A stretch of 64,000 nucleotides of DNA, taken from Actinomyces ruminicola (GTDB taxonomy: Bacteria; Actinomycetota; Actinomycetes; Actinomycetales; Actinomycetaceae). Location of the stretch: NCBI RefSeq assembly GCF_900103885.1, contig NZ_FNIM01000013.1, positions 1 through 64,000 of the forward strand, written 5' to 3'. Below, in pieces: positions 43,911 to 51,824 of the stretch. Position 1 is the first letter of the stretch, and each line of letters starts with the position of its first letter. Under the pieces are notes generated by a model. The model was given only the letters and a program-made list of their open reading frames with translations. It ran no database searches and was not told where the DNA came from. Position numbers and translations under genes: made by a program.

Positions 43911-45332
43911 TCACTGTTCAGCGCGCAGCTTGGCGCGCAGGCCCTCCCAGTAGGCCAGGCGCTCGCGGATACGGCGCTCGTGGCCGTGATCGGTGGGCTC
44001 GTACAGGCGCTCGCGCTGCTCTCGCGGCGGGAGGCCCTCGGGCATGTAGTCGGCACCAGAGAAGCCCTCCGGGGTGTCCGGGTCGTACTGGTAGCCCTCG
44101 CCGTAGCCGAGTTCCTTCATCAGCCGGGTGGGTGCATTCAGAATGTGCGCCGGCGGCATGAGCGAGCCGGTTTGCCGAGCCAGTTTCGTCGCCCGCCCCA
44201 GGGCCCGGTACACGCTGATCGACTTCGGCGCCGTCGCCAGGTAGACGACCGCCTGGGCGATGGCCAACTCGCCCTCGGGGGAGCCCAGGCGCTCGTAGGT
44301 GTCCCAGGCGGCCAGGGTCATCTGCAGGGCGCCGGGATCGGCCATGCCAACGTCCTCGGAGGCGAAGCGCACCAGCCGCCGCGCGATGTAAAGCGGGTCC
44401 TCCCCGCCGGCCAGCATGCGCGCCAGCCAGTACAGGGCGGCGTCCGGGTCGGAGCCGCGCATGGACTTGTGCAGCGCCGAGATGAGGTTGTAATGCTCCT
44501 CGGAGGACTTGTCGTACAGCGGCGCTCGGGAGGCGACGACGGCGGTCAGCGCCTGCTCGTCGAGTTCGGTCAGCCCGGCTCCGGCGGACGAGCCGGCGGG
44601 TGCGACGGCGTCCTTGCCGGCGGCGCCAGCCTTCTCCTGGGAATCCGCATAGCCGATGACCTGCTCGACCATGCCCAGCAGATAGCGCCCATCGCCGTCG
44701 GCCATGGCCAGTAGCGCGCGCCGGGCGCCGTCGGTCAGCGGCAGCCTCCGACCGAGCAGCGCCTCGGCGCGGGAGAGGAGCTCGGCCAGGGCGGCGTCGT
44801 CGAGCCGGTGCAGCACCAACACCTGGCAGCGGGACAGGAGCGCGCCGTTGAGCTCGAAGCTGGGGTTCTCGGTGGTGGCGCCCACGAGCACCACCGTGCC
44901 GTCCTCGACGTAGGGCAGGAACGAGTCCTGTTGGGCGCGGTTGAAGCGGTGGATCTCGTCCACGAACAGCAGGGTGCCCTGGCCGACCTCGCGGCGACGC
45001 GCGGCGGCGGCGAACACCTTGCGCAGGTCGGCCACGCCGGAGAAGGTGGCCGAGACCTGCTCGAACACCAGGCCGGTGCGGTCGGCCAGCAGCCGGGCGA
45101 TCGTGGTCTTCCCGCAGCCGGGCGGGCCCCACAGGATGATTGAGGCCAGGCGTCCTGCGGCCACCATCCGCCCCAGCGGGGCGTCCGCAGCCAGCAGGTG
45201 GTCCTGCCCGACGACGTCATCGAGTGTGCGCGGCCGCAACCGGTCCGCGAGCGGGCGGGTGGGGTCGTCGACGATCGGGCCGCCGCCCTCGGCCGCGGCG
45301 TCGAAGAGTGAGGGGGCGTCCTCCGGGCTCAT
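43911..45332 (-). CDS. rarA: Replication-associated recombination protein A (RarA/MgsA)
   Basis: 473 residues, clamp-loader-like AAA+ ATPase that acts at stalled replication forks. Visible: RPLADRLRPRTLDDVVGQDHLL, Walker A WGPPGCGKTTIARLL, Walker B LLFVDEIHRFNRAQQDSFLP, sensor 1 VGATTENPSFELNGALLSRC, and the C-terminal tetramerisation region (HKSMRGSDPDAALYWLARML; LNAPTRLMKELGYG). An Ala/Gly-rich insert lies near residues 215-240. ATG 45332 is 6 bases after a TAACCT -10 box (minus strand 45344-45339), with no Shine-Dalgarno, so it is probably leaderless. Confidence 0.95.
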   Translation of the reverse strand: MSPEDAPSLFDAAAEGGGPIVDDPTRPLADRLRPRTLDDVVGQDHLLAADAPLGRMVAAGRLASIILWGPPGCGKTTIARLLADRTGLVFEQVSATFSGVADLRKVFAAAARRREVGQGTLLFVDEIHRFNRAQQDSFLPYVEDGTVVLVGATTENPSFELNGALLSRCQVLVLHRLDDAALAELLSRAEALLGRRLPLTDGARRALLAMADGDGRYLLGMVEQVIGYADSQEKAGAAGKDAVAPAGSSAGAGLTELDEQALTAVVASRAPLYDKSSEEHYNLISALHKSMRGSDPDAALYWLARMLAGGEDPLYIARRLVRFASEDVGMADPGALQMTLAAWDTYERLGSPEGELAIAQAVVYLATAPKSISVYRALGRATKLARQTGSLMPPAHILNAPTRLMKELGYGEGYQYDPDTPEGFSGADYMPEGLPPREQRERLYEPTDHGHERRIRERLAYWEGLRAKLRAEQ

Positions 45333-45470
45333 GCCACCAGGTTACGGGGCGAGTCCGACGCTGCGGGCGGGGTAGCTATTGCGGGTGATGCGCCGCCCAG
45401 GCGGCCAGGGCGGCGGAGATGGTTGTGCGGGTGCTGGAGGCGGCGGCAGGCGACGTCCAACTGCTCAGGT

Positions 45471-45593
45471 GGCACGGAATGCACCGCTTTAGGGTGCGGT
45501 CCTGTCGCGAAGACCGGGTGCTGCCGCGGAACTGTGCCGTTTTTCGGAGTGGGGGCTGGGTGGGGCGGCTGAAAGTGGTGCATCTGGTGACAG
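45471..45593. repeat. Family-4 inverted-repeat element, copy 1
   Basis: Left end GGCACGGAATGCACCGCTTT, right end GAAAGTGGTGCATCTGGTGA, inverted with a few mismatches, 123 bp in total. The interior has GCCGCGGAACTGTGCCG. Copy 2 is at 61051-61174 with the same ends and length. It lies between rarA and the SPFH gene. Confidence 0.75.
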
Positions 45594-45648
45594 TTGCGGG
45601 CCTGCGGGTGGGTAGCGGTCAGGGGTGCGGCTTGTCATCGCCCGAAAA

Positions 45649-45667
45649 ATAGCTATCATATTGCTAT
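45649..45667 (+). promoter_or_regulatory. AT-rich dyad and likely promoter of the SPFH gene
   Basis: ATAGC (45649-45653) and GCTAT (45663-45667) form a dyad around TATCATATT, a plausible -10 region, about 60 bases ahead of the SPFH start. The similar dyad TATAGC-N6-GCTATA precedes the MNT antitoxin gene at 50816. Confidence 0.4.
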
Positions 45668-45728
45668 AGCCGTCGCGGGAGTCGAGAGGTCTACGCCTCC
45701 GCCGCTGTGGCTGGAACTGGAGGTCGCC

Positions 45729-46688
45729 ATGTCCACGACGCCGCGCGTCGTTGTTCCCCAGCAGGACCCCGTCCCCGCCGAGGGGCGTGTCGATATCGCG
45801 GAGAGGCCCGCTGCCGGCGCGGGCTCCGGTGCGGCTTTCCTGGTACTGCTCCTGTTGCTGGGGCTCTTCGGCGTGTCCATTGCCGTCTTCGTTGCCGGCG
45901 CCGTCGCCGCGGACCGGGGCGAACCGGGCGGGGTGCCGCGCCTGGTCGTAGGCGCCGTGGGCCTGATCATTCCGCTGCTGTTGTTCACCTCCTTCACCAT
46001 CGTCTCTCCTGGGCAGACCAGCGTGCGCCAGTTCTTCGGCCGCTACATCGGCACCGTGCGCCGCACCGGCCTGGTCCTGGTGCCGCCGCTGACATCCGGC
46101 AAGAAGGTGTCCATCAAGGTCCACAACTTCGAGACCAACGAGATCAAGGTCAACGACCTGGACGGCAACCCCGTGGAGATCGCCGCCATCGTCGTCTGGC
46201 AGGTGGCCGACACCGCCCGCGCCGTCTTCGCCGTCGAGGCCTATGAGGACTTCATCAAGGCGCAGGCGGAGTCCGCGCTGCGGCACGTGGCCACCACCCA
46301 CCCCTATGACGAGCCCGGCCCCGGCGAGACCTCACTGCGCGGCGGCACCGACCTGGTCTCCGCCGAACTCGCGGAGGAGGTCGCCGCGCGCGTGGCGATC
46401 GCCGGACTGGAGATCATCGAGGTGCGCATCTCCTCCCTCGCCTACGCCCCGGAGATCGCCCAGGCGATGCTGCAGCGGCAGCAGGCCGGCGCGGTGATCG
46501 CCGCCCGCGAGCAGATCGTCGAGGGTGCGGTCACCATGGTGGATCAGGCCCTCAAGCGACTGGAGGCCGACGACATCGTCTCCATGGACGACGAGCGCCG
46601 CGCCCAGATGGTCTCCAACCTGCTGGTGGTGCTTTGCTCCGACCAGCGTACTCAGCCCGTCGTCAACACCGGCTCCCTGTACGCCTGA
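45729..46688 (+). CDS. SPFH/band-7 membrane protein
   Basis: 319 residues. ATG 45729 is taken because GGAGG lies just ahead; the open frame reaches further up but covers the promoter-like dyad. Two membrane helices (about 36-60 and 75-95: FLVLLLLLGLFGVSIAVFVA; VVGAVGLIIPLLLFTSFTIV) are followed by an SPFH domain (SPGQTSVRQFFGRYIGTVRR; GLVLVPPL; FETNEIKVNDLDGNPVEIAA; VWQVADTARAVFAVEAYEDF). Family members build membrane scaffolds or microdomains. The RHH gene follows 31 bases downstream and is probably cotranscribed; this SPFH-RHH pairing is recurrent in actinobacteria as far as I know, but its function is unknown to me. Confidence 0.9.
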   Translation: MSTTPRVVVPQQDPVPAEGRVDIAERPAAGAGSGAAFLVLLLLLGLFGVSIAVFVAGAVAADRGEPGGVPRLVVGAVGLIIPLLLFTSFTIVSPGQTSVRQFFGRYIGTVRRTGLVLVPPLTSGKKVSIKVHNFETNEIKVNDLDGNPVEIAAIVVWQVADTARAVFAVEAYEDFIKAQAESALRHVATTHPYDEPGPGETSLRGGTDLVSAELAEEVAARVAIAGLEIIEVRISSLAYAPEIAQAMLQRQQAGAVIAAREQIVEGAVTMVDQALKRLEADDIVSMDDERRAQMVSNLLVVLCSDQRTQPVVNTGSLYA

Positions 46689-46719
46689 GGTCTGTCCGGT
46701 TCGGTTACGGAGGCTGCCG

Positions 46720-46992
46720 ATGGCGGGCGGTAAGCGCAAGCAGGTCCTGCTGCGGCTGGACCCGGCGGTCCACGCGGCGATAGCCAAGTGGGCCGCCGAC
46801 GACCTGCGTTCGGTCAACGCGCAGATCGAGATCATCCTGCGGCGTGCGCTCGACGACGCCGGTCGGGGCGTCAAGGCCGCGCCCATGCGGGGCAGGGGGC
46901 GGCCCCGGAAGGGTGCCGACGACGTCGAGGATGCCGAGGGCACGAGTGGTGCCGACGCCTGCGGCGGTGGGCGCGGCGGTGACGGCGGGTGA
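46720..46992 (+). CDS. Ribbon-helix-helix (Arc-like) DNA-binding protein
   Basis: 90 residues. GGAGG lies seven bases before the ATG. Residues 5-48 (KRKQVLLRLDPAVHAAIAKW, then ADDLRSVNAQIEIILRRAL) form an Arc/MetJ-type ribbon-helix-helix: a basic beta strand, two helices and the SVNAQIE turn seen in Arc-type repressors. The tail after residue 55 is disordered, with a GRGRPRKG AT-hook-like motif and a Gly-rich end. It could bind DNA to regulate the SPFH gene, for example at the ATAGC/GCTAT dyad upstream; that is a guess from location. Confidence 0.75.
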   Translation: MAGGKRKQVLLRLDPAVHAAIAKWAADDLRSVNAQIEIILRRALDDAGRGVKAAPMRGRGRPRKGADDVEDAEGTSGADACGGGRGGDGG

Positions 46993-47055
46993 GTTCGCCT
47001 GGTCGGCTCGGGGTGACTGTGATGGGAAACGCGGCGTTGATGTGCCGATGTGCTG

Positions 47056-47289
47056 ATGCGAACAACGCTGGATATCGATGATGATGTTCTCGCAGTGGCG
47101 CGGGAGAGGCTTCACCGGGAGGGAATCTCTCTGGGCTGGGCCGTGTCGGACGATGCGCTGCGCGGGATTCGCGGCAACGGGGGCGAAGCCGGCTCTCGCG
47201 GCGTGGCGGTCTTTTCACCTCCGGGCGGGCAGTCGGTTTATACGGTGGCTTTGGGCCTCGTTGAGAGGTGCTGCGATGGTGCCGCCTGA
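47056..47289 (+). CDS. VapB-like antitoxin
   Basis: 77 residues from ATG 47056 (GTG 47050 possible). The N-terminus MRTTLDIDDDVLAVARERL is the typical RHH DNA-binding domain of VapB antitoxins, and the later AVFSPPGGQSVYT resembles the toxin-binding tail. The middle, WAVSDDALRGIRGNGGEAG, departs from the family and may carry compensating frameshifts. The downstream VapC gene is broken, so this antitoxin probably has no partner here. Confidence 0.65.
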   Translation: MRTTLDIDDDVLAVARERLHREGISLGWAVSDDALRGIRGNGGEAGSRGVAVFSPPGGQSVYTVALGLVERCCDGAA

Positions 47290-47538
47290 CCGGCACCCGC
47301 GCCTGCTCGACGTCAACGTGATGCTCACTATTTCCCTTGTCAATCATGCTCACCATGAAGCGGCCAGCAATTGGTTTGAAGGTGTGGTGTCTTGGGCTAC
47401 GCGTCTGTTGGTCACCAACTTCCACCTCATGGACCTGGCGGCGCGCTCCGGACTGTGCTCGCCACGCTCGGAGCGCGTATCCCAACGGCTCTCGCGAAGG
47501 AGCACTGCCGCTCAGTGGAGGTCATACCGGTCGACTGA
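47276..47538 (+). pseudogene. VapC PIN-domain toxin, frameshifted remnant
   Basis: ATG 47276 overlaps the antitoxin gene, as usual for vapBC. The start RLLDVNVMLTISLVNHAHHE is a PIN domain with the first catalytic Asp, continuing to NWFEGV and WATRLLVTNFHLMDLA. After about 47450 this frame is unrelated, but another frame gives ATLGARIPTALAKEH and VEVIPVD ending at TGA 47536-47538, the usual VapC C-terminus. The middle with the other acidic residues is missing, so no active toxin is expected. Confidence 0.7.
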
Positions 47539-47875
47539 GGTGATGCAGTCCGGATGTGGGGTCGGGGTGTCAGGATTCATGACAAACGGGTTCGACGGTG
47601 TTAGCGGTTGTGGGCGAATCGTTGGAATTGTGCGGGTGCCGAATCGGGACCTGTTGGGCGTCGACGGCGTTTGTCATCGATTTTGACACCGCGTCCGCGG
47701 GGTCTCGGCGCACAGGCCACCTCGGGGTGGACAGTTCGCGTGTTCCCTGACGGTCCGGCACTTAGCTCGGACGGTTCGCCAAGTATTGCCGCTGGTACGT
47801 GCCTCTAAATGGCTGGCTCTAAGGATGGTGCCGGGGTTCGCCCTGGTGCGCTCGCCTGGACCGTCTGGCTTCAGT

Positions 47876-47952
47876 TGGACCGTCTCAGACGCACTCTCAG
47901 ACGGTCCAGCTGGAGGAGCGCGGTCCAACTGGAGGAGCGCGGTCCAAGCAGA
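47876..47952. repeat. Inverted and tandem repeats in the 47539-48214 gap
   Basis: TGGACCGTCT (47876-47885) and AGACGGTCCA (47899-47908) form a hairpin, followed by two exact 19-bp units CTGGAGGAGCGCGGTCCAA (47910-47928, 47929-47947) and then GCAGAGG. The CGGTCCAAGCAG word also ends the repeats at 354-410. The rest of the 676-base gap shows no gene; its G+C is lower than the surroundings, which suggests decayed or foreign DNA. Confidence 0.6.
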
Positions 47953-48214
47953 GGACCGGGATCCAACCGGGTTCGAGTTAGCCTCCGGATGACTCCCAAC
48001 ATCTGTCTTTACAAGATGCCCCGACGCGCGGGCCGACGTGGGGCGAACCGTTGAGTGAAGACGTGAACGGTGACGCCTCGTCCACCGCGCACATCGCGGC
48101 CGCCGGGATCCGCCCGTCACTCGTCGGCCTCCGAACTGCCTGATGTTGATGCAGATCCGCGCTTGTCGGGGTGGGGGCCTTCACGTCCCTGGCGCCGCCG
48201 ACCTAAACCGGTGT

Positions 48215-50770
48215 TCAGTGCGCGCTGCTTTGAGCTAGATGTTCCGCCAAATAGCGTCCCGTGATTGAAGCCGGATCTGCGGCCAGCTGCTCGGGGGTGC
48301 CGGCGGCGACCACGCGGCCGCCGGCCTCGCCGCCGCCCGGGCCCATGTCGATGACCCAGTCGGCGTTGGCGATCATGTCCAGGTCGTGCTCGATCACCAC
48401 CACGCTGGCGCCCCGCTCCACCAGGCGATCCAGCACGCCCAGCAGCACGCGCACGTCCAGCGGGTGCAGGCCGATGCTCGGCTCGTCGAGCACGAACACC
48501 GTCCCGTGCTGGTCGCGGCCCAGGTCGGCGGACAGCTTCAGCCGCTGCGCCTCACCGCCGGACAGGGCCGTGGTCGTCTCCCCGAGCGTCAAGTAACCCA
48601 GGCCCAGCTCCGACAACAGATGCAGGTGACGACGCGCCCTGGGCAGGTCGGCGCACACCTGCTCGGCCTCGTCGACCGTCAGCGCCAGCAGCTCCGGCAG
48701 GGACAGGCCCGCGGCGTCCCGGTCGCCGTCGGCCAGCACTCGACGGATGTCGCGCGCGGCCTCGCCGTAGCGGGAGCCGCCGCACTCGGGGCAGACGATG
48801 TCGACGTCGGGCAGGAACTGCACGTCCAGGACGATCTGGCCGGTGCCGTCGCAGTGCGCGCAGCGCAGCGAACCGGTGTTGTAGGAGAAGTCGCCGGCCC
48901 TCAGCCCCGCCTCGCGCGCAGCCGGGGTGCGCGCGTACACGCGCCGCAATTCGTCCATCACCCCGGAGTAGGTGGCCACCGTCGAGCGGACGTTGGTGCC
49001 GATGGGGGAGGCGTCGACGACGACCACCCGCTGCGCCTGCTCGGTCTGGATGGAGGTCGCCGGGGCGGGCAGCGGGGCGTCGTCGGCGAGCGCGCGCAGG
49101 GCCGGCACCAGCGACTCCAACACCAGGGTGGTCTTGCCGGAGCCGGACACGCCGGTCACGGCGGTGAGCCGCTGCTCGGGGATGGCGACGTCGAGCGCAT
49201 GGACCGTGTGGATGGGGGCGGTCTCCAGATGCACGGCGCCGTGGGCGAATACCTCTTCGGCCTCGGTGGGTTCGCGGCAGATGACCTCCGCCGCGCCGGT
49301 GATGAACGGGGCGATGCGGCTGGCCGGGTCCGCCACCGCCTGCGCCACCGGCGCGTTGACCACGATCTCGCCTCCGGCGTGCCCAGAGCCCGGGCCGATC
49401 TCTAGCAGCCAGTCGGCCTGCCGCAGCAGGGCGACGTCGTGATCCACCACCAGCACCGAGTTGCCGTCGGCCAGCAGGTCCCGCAGTACGCCGGTCAGGC
49501 CGGCCAGGTTGGCCGGGTGCAGGCCGATGCTGGGCTCGTCGAGCACGTACAGCACCCCGGTGGTGCGGTTGCGCACGGCGCGGGCGAGCTGGACACGCTG
49601 CCGCTCCCCGGTGGACAGGGTCGACGACGCCCGGTCCAGGCTCAGATACCCCAGGCCCAGGTCCAGCAGCCGGCGGGCGGTCACGATCAGCTCGTCGACG
49701 ATCTGCCGGGCCATGGCCACCAGTTCCTGCGGCATGGTGTCCGCAATGCCGGCCGCCCACTCCACCAGCTCGCTGAGCGGGAGCCGACAGGCCTCGTCCA
49801 GGCCGATGCCGCGCACCTTGGTGGAGCGCACCAGCTCCGACAGGCGGGAGCCGCCACAGTCCGGGCAGACGGCCTCGTGGAGGAACTTCTCCACGCGCTT
49901 CATGCCCCGCTCGTCCTTGACCTTGGACAGCGCGTTCTCCACCGTGTGCACCGCGCTGTAGTAGGTGAAGTCCATTTCGCCGGCGACGCCGGTCTTCTCG
50001 TTGACGTAGAGGATGTGCCGCTTCTCCGCGGGGCCGTGGAACACGATCTCCCGCTCGCGCTCCGTCAGCTCGCGGAACGGCACATCGGTGCGCACGCCCA
50101 TCTCCCGGGCCACGTCCTTCATGAGCGACCACATCAGGTTCTGCCAGGGGGCGACGGCGCCCTCGTCGATGGTCAGCGACTCGTCGGGCACCAGCGTCGC
50201 CTCATCCACGGTGCGCACCACGCCCGTGCCCTCGCAGCGGGGGCAGGCGCCCTCGGAGTTGAAGGCCATCATCTCTGCACCCGGCCCGTAGAACTCGACG
50301 CCGCAGGCGGCGCAGGTGGTGGGTATCTCCAGGGCGACGTCGGTGCTGGGCGCATTGGCGTGACCGTTCGGGCAGCAATGGGAGCCCAGCCGCGAGTACG
50401 CCAGGCGCAGGGAGCTGAGGACCTCGGTGGAGGTGCCGAAGGTGGAGCGCACCCCGGGCACGGGCGGCCGCTGGTGCAGAGCCAGGGCGGCGGGCACGTG
50501 CAGCACCTCGTCGACGTCGGGGCGGGCCGCCTGGGTCAGACGGCGGCGCGTGTAGGTGGACAGGGACTCCAGGTAGCGGCGGGCGCCCTCGGCGTAGAGC
50601 ACCCCCAGGGCGAGGGAGGACTTGCCGGATCCGGACACGCCCGCCACCGTCACCAGCTTCCCGAGCGGCACCTCGACGTCGACGTTCTTGAGGTTGTGGA
50701 CACGGGCGCCGCGCACGCTGATGGCGGTGGGGGCGGCGGGGGAGGAGTTAGCGGGGACGGCGGTGGACAT
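48215..50770 (-). CDS. UvrA-like ABC ATPase, class without UvrB-binding domain
   Basis: 851 residues, about 100 shorter than UvrA of the repair pathway. Two ABC modules: Walker A at AGVSGSGKSSLALG (about residue 40) and TGVSGSGKTTLVLESL (about 510), signatures LSTGERQRVQLARAV and LSGGEAQRLKLSADL. Zinc-finger cysteines are kept (CAACGVEF ... CPRCEGTG; CAHCDGTGQI ... CPECGG). The first module runs from GARRYLESLSTYTRR almost directly to the zinc region, so the UvrB-binding domain seems absent. This is the UvrA2/DrrC-like group, linked to resistance to DNA-binding drugs. ATG 50770 lies 7 bases after a TAGCGT -10 box (minus strand), a leaderless start; GTG 50779 is unlikely because it overlaps that box. 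Confidence 0.87.
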   Translation of the reverse strand: MSTAVPANSSPAAPTAISVRGARVHNLKNVDVEVPLGKLVTVAGVSGSGKSSLALGVLYAEGARRYLESLSTYTRRRLTQAARPDVDEVLHVPAALALHQRPPVPGVRSTFGTSTEVLSSLRLAYSRLGSHCCPNGHANAPSTDVALEIPTTCAACGVEFYGPGAEMMAFNSEGACPRCEGTGVVRTVDEATLVPDESLTIDEGAVAPWQNLMWSLMKDVAREMGVRTDVPFRELTEREREIVFHGPAEKRHILYVNEKTGVAGEMDFTYYSAVHTVENALSKVKDERGMKRVEKFLHEAVCPDCGGSRLSELVRSTKVRGIGLDEACRLPLSELVEWAAGIADTMPQELVAMARQIVDELIVTARRLLDLGLGYLSLDRASSTLSTGERQRVQLARAVRNRTTGVLYVLDEPSIGLHPANLAGLTGVLRDLLADGNSVLVVDHDVALLRQADWLLEIGPGSGHAGGEIVVNAPVAQAVADPASRIAPFITGAAEVICREPTEAEEVFAHGAVHLETAPIHTVHALDVAIPEQRLTAVTGVSGSGKTTLVLESLVPALRALADDAPLPAPATSIQTEQAQRVVVVDASPIGTNVRSTVATYSGVMDELRRVYARTPAAREAGLRAGDFSYNTGSLRCAHCDGTGQIVLDVQFLPDVDIVCPECGGSRYGEAARDIRRVLADGDRDAAGLSLPELLALTVDEAEQVCADLPRARRHLHLLSELGLGYLTLGETTTALSGGEAQRLKLSADLGRDQHGTVFVLDEPSIGLHPLDVRVLLGVLDRLVERGASVVVIEHDLDMIANADWVIDMGPGGGEAGGRVVAAGTPEQLAADPASITGRYLAEHLAQSSAH

Positions 50771-50815
50771 GGGGCTCACGCTACGTGGAGTCGCCGACGC
50801 AAACAGCTACATCGT

Positions 50816-50837
50816 TATAGCATCCCTGCTATATGCT
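50816..50837 (+). promoter_or_regulatory. Promoter with overlapping operator of the MNT-HEPN pair
   Basis: The perfect palindrome TATAGC-ATCCCT-GCTATA (50816-50833) overlaps a TATGCT -10 box (50832-50837) that lies 6 bases before the GTG start, so the mRNA is probably leaderless and repressible. The HTH domain of the first gene product is the natural candidate to bind here. Confidence 0.6.
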
Positions 50838-50843
50838 TGGTGT

Positions 50844-51314
50844 GTGAGACGCTTCGATACTGATGCGGCGCCTGAGCTCATCCGTGCTGCACGACGTGAC
50901 GCGGGGTTGACGCAGACCCAGTTGGCTGAACGCGCCGGCCTGCGGCAGCCGAGTCTGGCCCAGATGGAGTCGGGCAGGCGTTCCGTATCCGACGAAATGC
51001 TGGAACGCGTCTTGCGTGCGGCCGACTACCGTCCATCCATTCCGCTCGCCGCACACGCCGATGCGATCATCGCCAGTGCCCGGGCGCACGGCCTGGCGAA
51101 TCCGCGGGTGTTCGGTTCGGCGCTGCGCGGCGAGGACACCTTCGACTCCGATATTGATCTGCTGGTCACCCCCGCCTCCGGTGCTGACCTGTTCGATCTG
51201 GCCCTGTTTGCCGCCGAGGTTGAGGAGCTAACGGGATTCCCGGTCGAGGCGGTGGCCGATACCTCGGTGCCCGACGTCCTCAAGAGCGCCGTCCGAGAGG
51301 CGGTGCCTTTGTGA
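50844..51314 (+). CDS. HTH-nucleotidyltransferase fusion (MntA-type antitoxin)
   Basis: 156 residues. Residues 8-62 are a Cro/CI helix-turn-helix (LIRAARRDAGLTQTQLAERA, GLRQPSLAQMESGRRSVSDE). Residues 70-156 are a minimal nucleotidyltransferase with the GSX10DXD signature: G91-S92 and D103-I104-D105 (VFGSALRGEDTF, then DSDIDLLVTP). MntA proteins of type VII toxin-antitoxin systems add AMP to the HEPN toxin and silence it. The downstream gene overlaps by GTGA and encodes a HEPN protein. The added HTH probably gives the antitoxin autoregulation at the palindrome 50816-50833, which the simple MntA lacks. GTG 50844 is chosen over longer frames because of the -10 box six bases before it. Confidence 0.85.
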   Translation: MRRFDTDAAPELIRAARRDAGLTQTQLAERAGLRQPSLAQMESGRRSVSDEMLERVLRAADYRPSIPLAAHADAIIASARAHGLANPRVFGSALRGEDTFDSDIDLLVTPASGADLFDLALFAAEVEELTGFPVEAVADTSVPDVLKSAVREAVPL

Positions 51315-51718
51315 ACGACGCCGACCCGAAACGGCGGTTCGCGCCGCGTCCCCGCAGAGCTGCTGCACGCAGCCATGACCGAGAAAACCTGGTGGAAGAG
51401 CTGAAGGCGATTCGCAGGCGCGTGCAGATGGTTTCCGGCACCTCGCGGGACTCGTTTCACGACGGCTCGGACGCCTACGACGTCGCATCGATGGTGATCA
51501 TTTGGCTGGCGGCACTGTTCGAGCGACCCGAGTTCGTGCCGTATCTGACTGCTGTCACTCGCGAGGAGCGGCTGGCGATCAGTACGACGCGGAACATAGC
51601 GGCCCACACGGGTTACCGATCAATGAATGACGACCTGTTCTGGGCTGCGGTGACGCAGCGGGTACCGGAGATTCTGGACCGGCTGATCGATGAGGCCGCA
51701 GGCGCGGAAGACTTCTGA
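51311..51718 (+). CDS. HEPN-domain toxin (HepT-like)
   Basis: 135 residues, mostly helical. The HEPN RNase motif is R94-N95-x3-H99 (TTRNIAAHTGY): R-x4-H is intact, but the tyrosine, normally two places after His (RX4HXY), is three places after it (Y102). In characterised HepT that tyrosine is where MntA attaches AMP, so the shift is notable. HEPN toxins cut tRNA or mRNA. The N-terminal 25 residues are basic and likely flexible. GTG start overlaps the antitoxin stop, so the two are translationally coupled. Confidence 0.8.
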   Translation: MNDADPKRRFAPRPRRAAARSHDRENLVEELKAIRRRVQMVSGTSRDSFHDGSDAYDVASMVIIWLAALFERPEFVPYLTAVTREERLAISTTRNIAAHTGYRSMNDDLFWAAVTQRVPEILDRLIDEAAGAEDF

Positions 51719-51811
51719 CGGGCCGAGTCTTTGAACTCCGGCGCTCCCGGTGTGAGGTGGGCGCTGCCGGCGGTGCGATCTAGGGGCTCTATTCCTGTCG
51801 GTGCCCACGCC

Positions 51812-51817
51812 TATCCT
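51812..51817 (+). promoter_or_regulatory. lhr -10 box, leaderless start
   Basis: TATCCT ends 7 bases before ATG 51825. This decides the start: the GTG at 51801 lies upstream of the -10 box and would not be in the transcript. Confidence 0.5.
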
Positions 51818-51824
51818 GGCCCCG

